From NCBI GenBank assembly GCA_965198905.1, contig OZ240678.1, forward strand, positions 3,534,001 to 3,598,000: DNA of 64,000 bases. The letters are read 5' to 3'. The notes beneath the pieces are model-generated. The model was not told the origin of the DNA, did no database searches, and was given only the letters and a program-made list of their open reading frames with translations. The stretch comes from CAHJWH01 sp965198905 (GTDB taxonomy: Bacteria > Pseudomonadota > Alphaproteobacteria > Caulobacterales > Caulobacteraceae). Position 1 is the first letter of the stretch. Every line of letters begins with the position of its first letter. Below, piece after piece: positions 33,522 to 42,855 of this stretch. A program made the translations under genes and the position numbers.

Positions 33522-33600
33522 GGCGGGGGGGCTCCATGAGGTCGAAAGGTTCTAACTTTCGACCGTCACCGAAGACAAGCCCCGTCGCGTCACCCTTTGA

Positions 33601-35520
33601 TCAGAAGGCGTATTTCACCCCGATATCGCCGCCGTAATAGTCGGTGTTCGCCCCCGCGAAGCGCCCATTATAGGCGATGAAAGCGCTCCAGTGGCGGGTG
33701 AAGGTCGCGTTCAGGCCGGCCTGGGCCTCGCCCCATTCCCGGTCGGGCGAAAAACCCGGGATGGCGAACTGGCCGGCCATGGTGGTCAGGCCGCCCACCA
33801 CGTCGCGGGTGCGGGCGTCGCCGTCATAGGCGTAACCGACCTGCGCATAGGGGCGCAGCAGGGTCGTTCCGAGCGGCAGGGCGCCCTGGAGCCGCACTCC
33901 GGCCTCGCCGATCAGCGACTCGCGTGTCTGCGATCCGAAGGTCATGGCCCCGCTGTCGGCGCCCAGTTCAGCGTAGCGGTCGACGTGGACCCGCTCGTAG
34001 GCGCCGGTCACGAAGGGCCCGGCGCGCAGGGTCGGGGCGCCGAACCAGTAGCCGGTGGTGAAGTTCAGCGAGGAGGTCTGGCCTTCCGCATCGCCCTGCT
34101 CGGTGCGGGTGACCGGGCCGATCTTGTATTCGCGCAGGATGTTGCGGAAGCGGACGCCGCCGAAGCCCGCGGCCCCGTCGACATAGGCCTGGCCCAGGAC
34201 GTATTGGGCGAACAGCGAGCCCATGAAGCTGTCGGTGTCGAAGCGCCTGAGCTGGCCGTTCAGCGCCTCGCTCGCCGTGCCGCCGCTCAACTCCGCGCCG
34301 ACGGTGAGCGCGGGGTTTAGCCGGTCGTCGAAGCCCGCGGTGATCAGGCCGTCGTCGTCATGAGCCGAGGGCGTATAGCTCTCCGCCGAGATATGCTGGC
34401 GCACGTAGCCGCCGGTGGCGAACAGGTGCACCCCGGGGGCGGCGTCGGTCTGGTCGCTGAGCAGCTGCTGACCGATGGCGTTGCGCTCCGCCTCCAGCGT
34501 CGCCAGCGGTTCTTCGGCCAGCAGGGAGACCTGCTGGGGTGCGATGATCTCGTTCTCCACTACCTCGGCGAACAGGGCGTGGGTGTTGGTGGTCGGGTGC
34601 ACCCCGTCGGCGAACAGGTAGGTGGCCGGCGTGGCGTTCGGCCTCAGCGTCTGCGGCGTGCAGTTCAGCGAACTTGCGGTGGTGCAGGCCGCGACCGTCG
34701 TGTTCAGGATGCCGAAAGCGGAAGGATCGGCCAGCACCTCGTTGAACAGGGCGAAGGTGTTGACCGGGATGATACCGACCCTGGCGTTGGCCAAGCCGGC
34801 GTTCAGCGCGCTGTTGAACGCGCTCGAAAGGGTCGACTGTTCAGCGATGGTGCCCGGAACCAGCGTTTCCCCAGCCGCAGCCGAAGGGGTCAGGCTGGTG
34901 TTGGGCAGGTTGAAGACGACGATGTAGCGCGCACCCGCTTTCTGCAGGTTGCCGACGAGGGTGACTTCCTGGGCGGCGGCGGCCTGGATGGCGCTCAGGG
35001 CCTGGGCCTGCGTCTCGGGACCGGCGACGCCTTCGAGGTTGGCGATCGCGACAGGATTCAGACCATGAGCGGCGGCGAACTCGCCCGCAGCCACAGCTGT
35101 GCCATGGTAGAAGATGTCATTGGCCCCGCCGAACACCGTATAGAGTTCGCTGCCGCTGAGCTGGGGGTTGGCGGTGAGGTAGCTGGTGATCTGCTGGGTT
35201 TCGTTGGGGATGCTGGAAGGGGTGCCGGGCGAGTTGGTGTTCACGCCCGCGCCGCCATAGGCGAAGTCCGTGCCGCCCTTCAGCGACGGGTTGGTGGCCA
35301 GTCCGAAGTTGTTTCCGATATCCTCGACCGCGGTGAAGCCCGGATTGGTGGTGAACCGCATGATCTGCGGCAGCCCGCTTACGATGGAGATGTTGCCCGA
35401 ATCGCTGAGGCTGTCGCCAAACACCGTCTCGCCCGAGAAGGGGCTGGGCGTCGCCGCCTGGGCGACACCCGTACTCAGAACGGCGAGCAGCGCGCTCGTG
35501 GCCATAAGCGTCCGGATCAT
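33601..35520 (-). CDS. GDSL/SGNH esterase autotransporter
   Basis: This 639-residue protein has a signal peptide (MIRTLMATSALLAVLSTGVA, cut near AQA). The SGNH hydrolase passenger (about residues 30-340) has block I FGDSLSDSGN, block III GGANDIF and a catalytic Asp-His in ADGVHPT. The C-terminus (about 375-639) is an autotransporter beta-barrel ending GVKYAF. It is likely a surface-exposed esterase like EstA. GGGGGAGGA eight bases upstream fixes this start. Confidence 0.92.
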   Translation of the reverse strand: MIRTLMATSALLAVLSTGVAQAATPSPFSGETVFGDSLSDSGNISIVSGLPQIMRFTTNPGFTAVEDIGNNFGLATNPSLKGGTDFAYGGAGVNTNSPGTPSSIPNETQQITSYLTANPQLSGSELYTVFGGANDIFYHGTAVAAGEFAAAHGLNPVAIANLEGVAGPETQAQALSAIQAAAAQEVTLVGNLQKAGARYIVVFNLPNTSLTPSAAAGETLVPGTIAEQSTLSSAFNSALNAGLANARVGIIPVNTFALFNEVLADPSAFGILNTTVAACTTASSLNCTPQTLRPNATPATYLFADGVHPTTNTHALFAEVVENEIIAPQQVSLLAEEPLATLEAERNAIGQQLLSDQTDAAPGVHLFATGGYVRQHISAESYTPSAHDDDGLITAGFDDRLNPALTVGAELSGGTASEALNGQLRRFDTDSFMGSLFAQYVLGQAYVDGAAGFGGVRFRNILREYKIGPVTRTEQGDAEGQTSSLNFTTGYWFGAPTLRAGPFVTGAYERVHVDRYAELGADSGAMTFGSQTRESLIGEAGVRLQGALPLGTTLLRPYAQVGYAYDGDARTRDVVGGLTTMAGQFAIPGFSPDREWGEAQAGLNATFTRHWSAFIAYNGRFAGANTDYYGGDIGVKYAF

Positions 35521-35677
35521 GTCGTCCTCCCCCTTATTGTTGCCATCTTCTGACTGCGGGCTGACGCATAGGTCAAGCGACCCTGCCGGGATCACACGCA
35601 GCGGCCGCGCAAAGTCTGGTCAGTGTGTCGGCGTTGGCGCACCTCCGGTCAGGAGGGCCGGCTGGACGGCCTTGGTC

Positions 35678-36235
35678 TCAGACCAGCCATGTCGTGACGA
35701 ACAGCGCGACGCCAGCAACACCGAGCCCCAAGGCGCCGAACCAGAACCACCTATTCTTGGTGATGATCGAAACCGATGAAATGCCGATGCCGATCTCCAG
35801 CAGGGCGGCGGCGGCGGTGAGCCAATGGTGGCGCGTCTCGGCGCTCTCCGCGCGGTGCACGAGCACGTCTCTCGCCGTCTCACCCTGGGTGGCCGTCGCG
35901 CGGATGCTCGCCTGATCCTTGACCTGATCGGTCGAAACCTGCCGATAGCGGGCGGCGTTGGAGCCCCCCTGATCGGCGGCGATGCCGTAAAGATGCTTCT
36001 TCAGGCTGTCGGCCTGATACTCGTTCCAGGCGTCGGTGGCCTTGTCCTGGGCCAGCACAGCCTGGCTGGTGGCGTTGATGGCCGTGGCGCTCTGCACCGT
36101 CTCCAGGCTACCGACGATCGCCGCGGCCACCGCCAGCAGCGCGATGGTGATCGACACGCGGGTGACGAACGGATCGTTGGCGTGGTGGGCGTGCTCGGCG
36201 CGCTCGTGCTGCTCGTGGGCGTCTAAGGTGGACAA
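35678..36235 (-). CDS. DUF4337 membrane protein
   Basis: This 185-residue protein has a His-rich N-terminus (EQHERAEHAHHAN) and one membrane helix (about residues 29-45). A helical middle region (QDKATDAWNEYQADSLKKHL) follows, with two closely spaced C-terminal membrane segments (142-160 and 166-183). The pattern, with WxxYQA after the first helix, fits DUF4337. The function is unknown. It stands alone between the autotransporter and aldo/keto reductase genes. Confidence 0.75.
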   Translation of the reverse strand: MSTLDAHEQHERAEHAHHANDPFVTRVSITIALLAVAAAIVGSLETVQSATAINATSQAVLAQDKATDAWNEYQADSLKKHLYGIAADQGGSNAARYRQVSTDQVKDQASIRATATQGETARDVLVHRAESAETRHHWLTAAAALLEIGIGISSVSIITKNRWFWFGALGLGVAGVALFVTTWLV

Positions 36236-36313
36236 CGGCGCTCGCCTCCGGTCTCGCGTCCGAATTAAGCCCGGCGGCGCGCGCCCTGTCGAGGGCGCGC
36301 GTTTGTCCCGATG

Positions 36314-37354
36314 CTACAGTCCCGTCGCTACAGGCGCTGGGTTGCGCTCGCCGAAGTCGGCCTGGTGCCAGTAGGGGTAGGCGGCGGGTTTCGCGCTCGC
36401 CTCGTCCAGCCGGCGCACCTGTTCGGGCGTGAGGGTCCAGCCGATCGCCCCTAGGTTCTGGCGCAGTTGCTCCTCGTTGCGGGCGCCGACGATCACCGAA
36501 GAGACCGTCGGACGCTGCAGCAGCCAGTTCAGCGCGATCTGAGGCACGCTCTTGCCGGTCTCTGCGGCCACCTCATCCAGGGCGTCGACCACCTTGTAGA
36601 CGTACTCGTCCTCCAGCGGCGGCCCGGCCTCGGCGGTCTTGTGCAGGCGGCTAGTCTCCGGCGCCGGCTGCCCCCGCCTGATCTTGCCGGTCAGCCGGCC
36701 CCATCCCAGCGGGCTCCAGACCACGGCCCCCACGCCCTGGTCCAGGCCAAGGGGCATCAGCTCCTGCTCGTAATCGCGCCCGACCAGCGAATAGTAGGTC
36801 TGGTTGGCGACGTAGCGGGGATAGCCGTACTTTTCGGCTGCGGCCTGTGACTTCATCAGGTGCCAACCGGAGAAGTTCGACACGCCGGTGTAGCGAATCT
36901 TTCCCTCTCGAACGAGCTGGTCGAGGGTGGAGAGCACCTCCTCCACCGGGGTGAGCGCATCAAAGCCATGCAGCTGGAAGAGGTCGATATAGTCGACGCC
37001 CAGCCGCTTCAACGCCGTCTCCACCGCGGCGATGACGTGGTAGCGCGAGGAGCCCACATCGTTCGGTCCATCGCCGACCCTGAAGGTGGCCTTGGTCGAG
37101 ATCAGCAGCTGGTCGCGAGGGCGTCCCTTGAGGGCCTGACCCAGGATCTCCTCGGCGGCGCCCTTCGAGTACATGTCCGCGCTGTCGAACATGGTGACGC
37201 CTGCGTCGAGGCAGATGTCGATCAGGCGACGCGCGCCTTCGACATCGGTGGAGCCCCAGGCCTGGAAGAACTCGCCCTTGCCGCCGAAGGTGCCGGTTCC
37301 GAAACTGAGCGCCGGGACCATAAGGCCGGACGCGCCGAGGCGACGATATTCCAT
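36314..37354 (-). CDS. Aldo/keto reductase
   Basis: This 346-residue NADPH-dependent TIM-barrel oxidoreductase starts MEYRRLGASGLMVPALSFG. The catalytic tetrad is visible as D in DSADMYSKG (with Tyr), K in STKATF and H in LFQLHGFD. The cofactor region is SVIVGARNEEQLRQNL. It resembles the YghZ/Kv-beta-like AKR group. AGGAG seven bases upstream supports this ATG; longer reading upstream is spurious. The substrate is not predictable. Confidence 0.93.
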   Translation of the reverse strand: MEYRRLGASGLMVPALSFGTGTFGGKGEFFQAWGSTDVEGARRLIDICLDAGVTMFDSADMYSKGAAEEILGQALKGRPRDQLLISTKATFRVGDGPNDVGSSRYHVIAAVETALKRLGVDYIDLFQLHGFDALTPVEEVLSTLDQLVREGKIRYTGVSNFSGWHLMKSQAAAEKYGYPRYVANQTYYSLVGRDYEQELMPLGLDQGVGAVVWSPLGWGRLTGKIRRGQPAPETSRLHKTAEAGPPLEDEYVYKVVDALDEVAAETGKSVPQIALNWLLQRPTVSSVIVGARNEEQLRQNLGAIGWTLTPEQVRRLDEASAKPAAYPYWHQADFGERNPAPVATGL

Positions 37355-37461
37355 GGGTGAGCTCCTGTAGCGCGGGGCGCCGGGCTGCGTCGGCCCCGCA
37401 CGGCGCGGCGAGCCTGCACCCGCCCCTCCAACAGGATTGCAGCAGAGCCCCGGCGGTTCCC

Positions 37462-38139
37462 TCAGGCGTAGGCGTAAGGGCCGCCCCGCTCCAAGGCGCG
37501 TGCATAGGCCGGCCGGGCGTGGATGCGCTCCAGAAAGTCCTTCAGGTTCGGCCTGTCGACCCCGTACCCGACCCGCGAGCCGGCGGCTTCTACGGGAAAG
37601 CTCATCATGATGTCGGCGGCGCTGAACTCGGGGCCAGCGAACCAGCCGCTCGCCGACAGATCGGCTTCCCAATAGTCCAGGTGCAGCTTGAGCTGAGGGT
37701 CGACGAAGCCGTCGGTGGCGCGCTTGGCGATGGCCTTGACCAGGGGCTTCATCAAGGCGGGCGCGCGTTGGGGCATGGCGCCGAACACCAGCTTCATCAG
37801 CAGCGGAGGCATCGCCGAGCCCTCCGCATAATGCAGCCAGTAGAGCCAGCGCAGGCGTTCGGAGCTGTCGACGCCGACGCTCTTGACGGGGGCTAGTCGG
37901 CCTTGGCCGTAGCGGTCGCAGAGGTACTCTACGATCAGCCCCGTCTCGGCGATCGTCATGCCGTCGTCGTTGATCACCGGGCTCTTGCCGAGGGGGTGGA
38001 CGGCCTTGAGCTCCGGCGGCGCCAGCATGGTCTGGCTGTTCCGCTCATAGCGCTTCACCTCGTAAGGAACGCCCAGCTCCTCCAGCAGCCACAGGACACG
38101 CTGGGAGCGCGAGTTGTTGAGGTGGTGGACGACGAGCAT
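37462..38139 (-). CDS. Glutathione S-transferase family protein
   Basis: This 225-residue protein has the thioredoxin-like N-terminal domain (MLVVHHLNNSRSQRVLWLLE, then the cis-Pro GKSPVINDDG and ETGLIVEYL). A helical C-terminal domain follows. The catalytic residue is probably the Ser in NNSRSQR. It likely conjugates or reduces substrates with glutathione in the cytosol. An AGGAAG site precedes the ATG at 38139. It is separated by 87 bases from the PopA-like gene upstream. Confidence 0.92.
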   Translation of the reverse strand: MLVVHHLNNSRSQRVLWLLEELGVPYEVKRYERNSQTMLAPPELKAVHPLGKSPVINDDGMTIAETGLIVEYLCDRYGQGRLAPVKSVGVDSSERLRWLYWLHYAEGSAMPPLLMKLVFGAMPQRAPALMKPLVKAIAKRATDGFVDPQLKLHLDYWEADLSASGWFAGPEFSAADIMMSFPVEAAGSRVGYGVDRPNLKDFLERIHARPAYARALERGGPYAYA

Positions 38140-38226
38140 CAGCGTGGCTTCCTGGCGCGGGCGGAGGCGCCGGCGCGACAGGTTGGCGGCCGTGGCCGCG
38201 ACGGTCAACGGCTTTGGCGCGGTCGC

Positions 38227-39549
38227 TCAGCCCGCCCGGCGCGCCAGAGACTGGGAGGCGGCCCGCTCCAGGGCGTGGCCCGCGCTCTCGCCGGGCTGGA
38301 GCTCGGCGGCGCCCACGTCGAAGTCCACGGTGAAAGGCCGCTGGTCGGCCCCGGCCTGGAAGGCGGTGCAGGCGATCACCGCAGCGATCCGTTCGGCCGC
38401 GCTCAACGCCGCCGCCGCGCCCGCGCCGGGCAGGGCCAGCCCGAAGATTTCCGGCGCGATCCGGCCGGCGGTGTCTTCGGCGCGCACCAGCCGCCCGATC
38501 ATGGAGCCGATCTGCGGGATCGCACGATCCACCCATCCGCCGACCCGCGCGCGCGAGGTCTCCATCCGATCGGCGATGCGCAGGACGGCCAGAGACAGGG
38601 GGCGACCGCGGGCCAGCGTGGCCTCGGTCAATCGCATCAGATGGCTGGCGAACAGCTCTGGGGTGAACAGTCCGGTCGCAGGATCGGTCAGGCCGATGCC
38701 GCGCGCCTGCTCCAGGGCGTCGCGGATGGCGACCTCGCGACGGTAGGTGCGCGCCAGGGCCGCGATCCGGCGCGCGGTCTCCTCCGGGTCCGTCTCGGCG
38801 GTGGCGATGTCGGTCAGGCCGCGCCGGTAGGCGGACGCCGGATCGATCTCGGACCGGGCGCGCAGATAGAGCAGGGTCGGCAGGTGGTAGAGGCGCGAGT
38901 TGCGCCTCATCCCCGCCGCGATCGACAAGGCCTCCGCCTGGGTCTCGCCCGCCCAGAGCGCCACCGCGTCGAAGGCCCGCTCATGCAGGTAGTCGAAGGC
39001 GGTGTAGGCGCTGAAGGCGGCGGTGACCTCCGCCCCGTGCGCCTTCAGGGCGTGGAGCAGGGCGAGGAACTTCGGGGCCGGCTCGCCGACGGTCAGCACC
39101 CGATAGGGCGAGGTGTCGGGCGAAGGGGCGGGCAAGGCGCCGCCATGCTCGGCGAAGGTGGACTGGCGCAGCGCGAACTCCTCCTCCGCAGCGCCGGCCC
39201 GGACCAGCTGCTCCAGGCGCAGGGCGAGCTGGGCGGGATGACAGGCGGCCGCCACGGTCAGGTCGAAGCCGAGATCGTCGAACGGCGCCCGCCCGGTTCT
39301 GAGGCCGATCACCGGCAGCGGGCGCTTGACCCGATGAGCCCGGAGCCGGCGCGCGATCTCGCCGGGGTCCTCCAGCTCGTCCCTCACGATGACGGCGACC
39401 TCGATCGGCAGGTCTTCCAGGGCGATCAGCGCAGCGTGGACCCCGCGGGCGGTGATCGTGCGCCAGCCAAGCGCATCCAGGCCGGCGCAGAGGGGCGCGG
39501 AGATGTCTTCGTCCCGTGCGACGACCAGAACGCGCACGCTCTGCGACAC
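38227..39549 (-). CDS. popA: PopA-like REC-REC-degenerate GGDEF protein
   Basis: This 440-residue protein has two receiver-like domains (about 1-120 and 148-265) and a C-terminal GGDEF domain (about 285-440). The GGDEF motif is degenerate: APEIF at 365-369. The upstream inhibitory-site motif RAED (R356-D359) is intact with the normal five-residue spacing. It should therefore bind c-di-GMP without making it, like Caulobacter PopA, which brings the CtrA replication regulator to ClpXP. GTG start with AAGAGG upstream. Orthology is inferred from architecture. Confidence 0.7.
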   Translation of the reverse strand: MSQSVRVLVVARDEDISAPLCAGLDALGWRTITARGVHAALIALEDLPIEVAVIVRDELEDPGEIARRLRAHRVKRPLPVIGLRTGRAPFDDLGFDLTVAAACHPAQLALRLEQLVRAGAAEEEFALRQSTFAEHGGALPAPSPDTSPYRVLTVGEPAPKFLALLHALKAHGAEVTAAFSAYTAFDYLHERAFDAVALWAGETQAEALSIAAGMRRNSRLYHLPTLLYLRARSEIDPASAYRRGLTDIATAETDPEETARRIAALARTYRREVAIRDALEQARGIGLTDPATGLFTPELFASHLMRLTEATLARGRPLSLAVLRIADRMETSRARVGGWVDRAIPQIGSMIGRLVRAEDTAGRIAPEIFGLALPGAGAAAALSAAERIAAVIACTAFQAGADQRPFTVDFDVGAAELQPGESAGHALERAASQSLARRAG

Positions 39550-39669
39550 CGATCACCTCTTCCTGCGCGTCCGAACCCGCTCCGGATGCGCTTCACTGGC
39601 GCATCAATCGTTTATGGATCATAGCGGCGTGGCCAAGCACTGCGCAAATCGGCCCAGGCGAGCTTCCGA

Positions 39670-40677
39670 TTGACGACAGAACCGATCGACATCGCGCCCG
39701 ACGCGCCGGCTGCGGCGCCCCCCGGGCGCCGCACTTCGGCGCGCGTGGCTGGAGGTCGGGCCGCCGCGCCGGTCCGAGCGCCGTCACAGGAGCGGACTCT
39801 CACCTTCATGCGCGCCGCCGCCCTGCTGGTGCGGCGGTCCTTCCTGCGCATCTGGGGACGCGACTGCATGCTCTACACGGGCGGCGTGTCCTTCTTCGCC
39901 CTGCTGGCGGTCTTCCCGGCGCTCACCATCCTGGTAGGGCTTTTCAGCGTGCTGGCGCCGTCCAACCAAGTGACGGGGCTGGGGGTCACCCTGGTCAACC
40001 TGATGCCGCTGCAGGCGCAAGACCTGGTTGAGTCAGAACTCGGACGCTTGGCTTCGGCCCCCCGCTCGGCGGTGTCGGTCCAGAGCATCGTGGCCTTGAC
40101 CATAGGCCTCTACGCCGCGCATCGCGGGTTCAAGGCTCTGCTGGCCGGGCTGTCCTTCATCTACGAGGAGGATCGGCCGCGCAATTTCGTCCAGTTCAAC
40201 GTCATGGCGCTGCTGGTGGCGCTTGGCGCCTTCCTGCTGCTGGCGGCGTCGTCGAGCGCCTTCCTGCTGGTGCGGGTGCTGGGCTCGACCTTCAAGCTGG
40301 AGTTGCTGGGCCAGGGCTGGCTGAACAACGAGTGGACTTGGGAGAGCGTCGGCCTGGTGGCCGGTTTCGCGCTGCTCTACCGCTACGCCATGGCCAGCCA
40401 TCGGGTGAGCTGGCGGGCCTCGGCGACGGGAGGCGTGGCGGCGGCGATGCTGTCCATCGTCGCCTCGTGGTTCTGCGCCTTTTACGTGGGCAAGATCGCC
40501 AATTACGGGGCCACCTACGGGTCGGTCGGCGCGGTGGTGGTGTTCCTGGTGTGGCTGTCCTGGAACGTGAACGCGGTTTTCTACGGCGGGGCTGTGGCGA
40601 CGGAAATGGAGCTGATCCTCAGCCCGGGGGTGAACCACGGTCCCCGGCGGCCGCCGAAGCTGGCTTCGTCACGCTGA
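39670..40677 (+). CDS. YihY/BrkB-family inner-membrane protein
   Basis: This 335-residue protein has about six membrane helices. The family core starts with YTGGVSFFALLAVFPALTI and includes YAAHRGFKALLAGLSFIYEE and the C-terminal VFLVWLSWNVNAVFYGGAVA. The function is unknown. The start is uncertain: the TTG at 39670 gives a Pro/Ala-rich leader of about 46 residues, and an ATG at 39808 is possible. It overlaps the convergent TusA-like gene by 59 bases. Confidence 0.85.
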   Translation: MTTEPIDIAPDAPAAAPPGRRTSARVAGGRAAAPVRAPSQERTLTFMRAAALLVRRSFLRIWGRDCMLYTGGVSFFALLAVFPALTILVGLFSVLAPSNQVTGLGVTLVNLMPLQAQDLVESELGRLASAPRSAVSVQSIVALTIGLYAAHRGFKALLAGLSFIYEEDRPRNFVQFNVMALLVALGAFLLLAASSSAFLLVRVLGSTFKLELLGQGWLNNEWTWESVGLVAGFALLYRYAMASHRVSWRASATGGVAAAMLSIVASWFCAFYVGKIANYGATYGSVGAVVVFLVWLSWNVNAVFYGGAVATEMELILSPGVNHGPRRPPKLASSR

Positions 40678-40906
40678 AGCTCACCGCCCCGCCTTCTTCA
40701 ACCGAAGTCGTCACGAGGCAGCCGGCCTGAGCGGCGAAGTGCGGCACGTCGATACGCGCCATCGGATCATCGGCCAGCAGCAGCACGCTCGCCCCCGCCG
40801 GCGCGGCGTCCAGTGCGCGAAGTAGGCGAAGCGTCGGTACGGGACAGCGGTGGCCCCGGGCGTCCACGACGCACCAGGCTGCCTGGCCCGTCGCGGCGTC
40901 ATCCAC
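40619..40906 (-). CDS. TusA-family sulfurtransferase
   Basis: This 95-residue protein has the TusA/SirA signature VDARGHRCPVPTLRLLRAL, with the active Cys in the CPxP motif at the end of the first strand. The rest matches the fold (VLLLADDPMARIDVPHFAA). It carries or transfers persulfide sulfur. The GTG at 40906 is preferred because GGAGG lies seven bases upstream; a longer reading exists. It lies 46 bases after the secreted Ig-like gene and overlaps the BrkB gene's 3' end. Confidence 0.8.
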   Translation of the reverse strand: MDDAATGQAAWCVVDARGHRCPVPTLRLLRALDAAPAGASVLLLADDPMARIDVPHFAAQAGCLVTTSVEEGGAVSFSVTKPASAAAGDRGSPPG

Positions 40907-40952
40907 GCTTAAACCTCCCTCGCTCGGAGAGGGCTGGAGGTGAGCCGCGCCA

Positions 40953-41618
40953 TCAGTCACCCGGCGCGTCATGGTCCTGGCCATAGACGGCCAAGCCGTC
41001 CGGCTCCACCGGATTGGCGACGTTGGAAAGCGCGGGATCGGCCTTCATGGCCTCCGGCAGGGTCCGGATCGGCTCTTCGTCCGTCGTCGCGAAGCTGAGC
41101 TCGAACGGAACGGCGGGACGTCGGCCCATGCTGGCGAAATCCCCCAGCGGCGGCCGGTTAAACCAGACCGAATAGCGCTTGCCCGGCAGAGTGCGGCAGA
41201 TCAGGACAAAGCTCCGTCCGTCGTCCAGCAGCCTCGGCGACTCCGCGCAGTCGGGATATTCCGCGCCCTTCTCCCGGGCGTAGGACCAGCCGTCCGGCCG
41301 CATCTTGGTGTCGTAGGTCACCCTCAGCACCAACAGTCCGGGCGTGATCCTGGCCCCGGCTGCCGGGAAGGTGCTTTGGACGCGCGGGACCGTCCGGCTC
41401 GCCGTCACCGTCACGCCGGACACCCGCGCCGCCGGCTCGTCCGCCGTCGCCATCGCCGGCTTTTTGTCTGCCGCGAAAGCTTGGGTCGCGGCGCTTAAGG
41501 CGAGCATGGCCAGGGCCAGCAAAGGCGACGCTCTTCCGGTATAGGATTTCCGCTTTTCCGCTCCCTCGGCCGGGCTGGAGGGGATGAATGGAACAGTCAG
41601 GATGGGTTCAGACTTCAT
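40953..41618 (-). CDS. Secreted protein with Ig-like (Big_5 type) domain
   Basis: This protein of about 221 residues has a long n-region and a signal-like segment (LLALAMLALSAATQAFA, about residues 33-49). One Ig-like domain follows, with FPAAGARITPGLLVLRVTYD (about 85-104) and Cys residues in PDCAE and LICRTL. The function is unknown. The continuous open frame upstream of 41618 is only the antisense of the YGQP-repeat gene. It is divergent from that gene, with 45 bases between starts. Confidence 0.65.
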   Translation of the reverse strand: MKSEPILTVPFIPSSPAEGAEKRKSYTGRASPLLALAMLALSAATQAFAADKKPAMATADEPAARVSGVTVTASRTVPRVQSTFPAAGARITPGLLVLRVTYDTKMRPDGWSYAREKGAEYPDCAESPRLLDDGRSFVLICRTLPGKRYSVWFNRPPLGDFASMGRRPAVPFELSFATTDEEPIRTLPEAMKADPALSNVANPVEPDGLAVYGQDHDAPGD

Positions 41619-41663
41619 CTGCTCAGCTTGGCAGCCGTTCTGCGAGCGGCGGAGGATACGCTC

Positions 41664-42758
41664 ATGACCGTCCCCGCGAAACTGGCTCGATCGGGTATGC
41701 TGCTCGCGGCCCTGGGTATGAGCGCCTCGCCGCTGGCCGTGTCGGTCGCCTGGGCCCAGGACGACGGCGCCGCACCCGCCTACGGTCAGCCGTATTCTAA
41801 CGGGTTCGGCTACGGCCAACCTTCGTACGGTCAGCCGGCCTATGGCCAATCGGGATATGCCCAGCCGAACTATGGCCAGCCGAGTTATGGCCAGCCAAGT
41901 TATAGCCCGCCAAGTTATAGCCAACCGAACTATGGCCAGCCGGCTTATGGTCAGCAAGGCTATAGCCAGGGTGGGTACTCCACCGGCCATGAGGACGATT
42001 CGTCGTCCTATGGCGCTCCGAACTACAGCGGTCAGCCTCAGCAGGGCTACGGAGACCCTGGATACAGCTCGCAGCCCGGTCAATATCTCCCGCCCGGCGA
42101 AAACGACCAGGGCGCTTACGGTCAGCCCCGTTATCCGCAGCAGGGCTACGGCCAGCAAGGTTACGGTCAGCCGGACTATGGTCAGCAGGGTTATGGCCAA
42201 CAAGGCTACACTCAGCCGTCGGGTGGCTATCCGGCGGGACCGCCCGAGGATCAGGGCTACGGCCAGCCGAACGGGGCCGGAGCGTACGTCGCGCCGCCCC
42301 CCGGCTATGATCCCCACGCTGCGGGTCCCGGCGGCGAAGCCTCAGCCTACGCGGACTCACAGTACGCCCAGGCGGCGGAGCAATGGGCGGCCGATAATTG
42401 TGTCAGATCGAGCGGCAACGTTACAGGGGGTGCGCTGTTGGGCGGCGCGCTGGGAGCGTTGGCCGGGGCGGGACTTGCGGGCCGCCATAGTCGCGGAACC
42501 GGTGCTCTGGCGGGGGCCGCCGGCGGCGCCGTGCTCGGCGGCGTAGTTGCATCCAGCGGATCGCGAGCGACCAGCCCTGGTTGTCCTCCCGGCTATGTGC
42601 TGCGATCTGGAGGCGCGGCCTTCGCCTATGGCGGAGATTACGCCTACGCCGCCCCGTCCAGCTACATTCCCTGGCTGTACGCGGGCGGGCGTTGGACCTA
42701 TCGGCCTTATCCCTACCACGGCTGGTATGCTCGCCATCATCGTGGCTACGACGAGTAG
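41664..42758 (+). CDS. Tyr/Gly/Gln-repeat envelope protein with glycine-zipper segment
   Basis: This 364-residue protein has a signal peptide (about residues 1-32, ending SVAWAQ). A low-complexity region of YGQP/YGQQG units follows (about 37-225). A glycine-zipper membrane-like segment (GNVTGGALLGGALGALAGAG and repeat, about 253-300) comes next, then a Tyr-rich tail ending HHRGYDE. The family is unnamed to me; glycine zippers are often found in outer-membrane or lipoprotein-like proteins. GGAGG eight bases upstream supports the ATG. Confidence 0.75.
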   Translation: MTVPAKLARSGMLLAALGMSASPLAVSVAWAQDDGAAPAYGQPYSNGFGYGQPSYGQPAYGQSGYAQPNYGQPSYGQPSYSPPSYSQPNYGQPAYGQQGYSQGGYSTGHEDDSSSYGAPNYSGQPQQGYGDPGYSSQPGQYLPPGENDQGAYGQPRYPQQGYGQQGYGQPDYGQQGYGQQGYTQPSGGYPAGPPEDQGYGQPNGAGAYVAPPPGYDPHAAGPGGEASAYADSQYAQAAEQWAADNCVRSSGNVTGGALLGGALGALAGAGLAGRHSRGTGALAGAAGGAVLGGVVASSGSRATSPGCPPGYVLRSGGAAFAYGGDYAYAAPSSYIPWLYAGGRWTYRPYPYHGWYARHHRGYDE

Positions 42759-42855
42759 GGCCCCAGGTCCGAGCCTGATAAAACTGTAAGCTGGGCGTCT
42801 CTCGACAGAACGATCGGCCAAGCTACACTTCCCACATTCAGAGGGAGCACCATCC

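Noticed and set aside
37903..39624. 573-residue plus-strand frame
   Set aside because: It is antisense to the GST and PopA-like genes and has repetitive Gly/Arg/Gln composition with no motif.
41800..42240. Short tandem DNA repeats considered as a CRISPR array
   Set aside because: The repeats are 15-18 bases, imperfect, without spacers of constant size, and lie in frame inside a secreted protein gene. No Cas genes are present.
41619..42317. N-terminal extension with repeats such as RLAITRLAIVRLG on the minus strand
   Set aside because: It is the reverse complement of the YGQP repeat coding region; the repetition is inherited from that gene.
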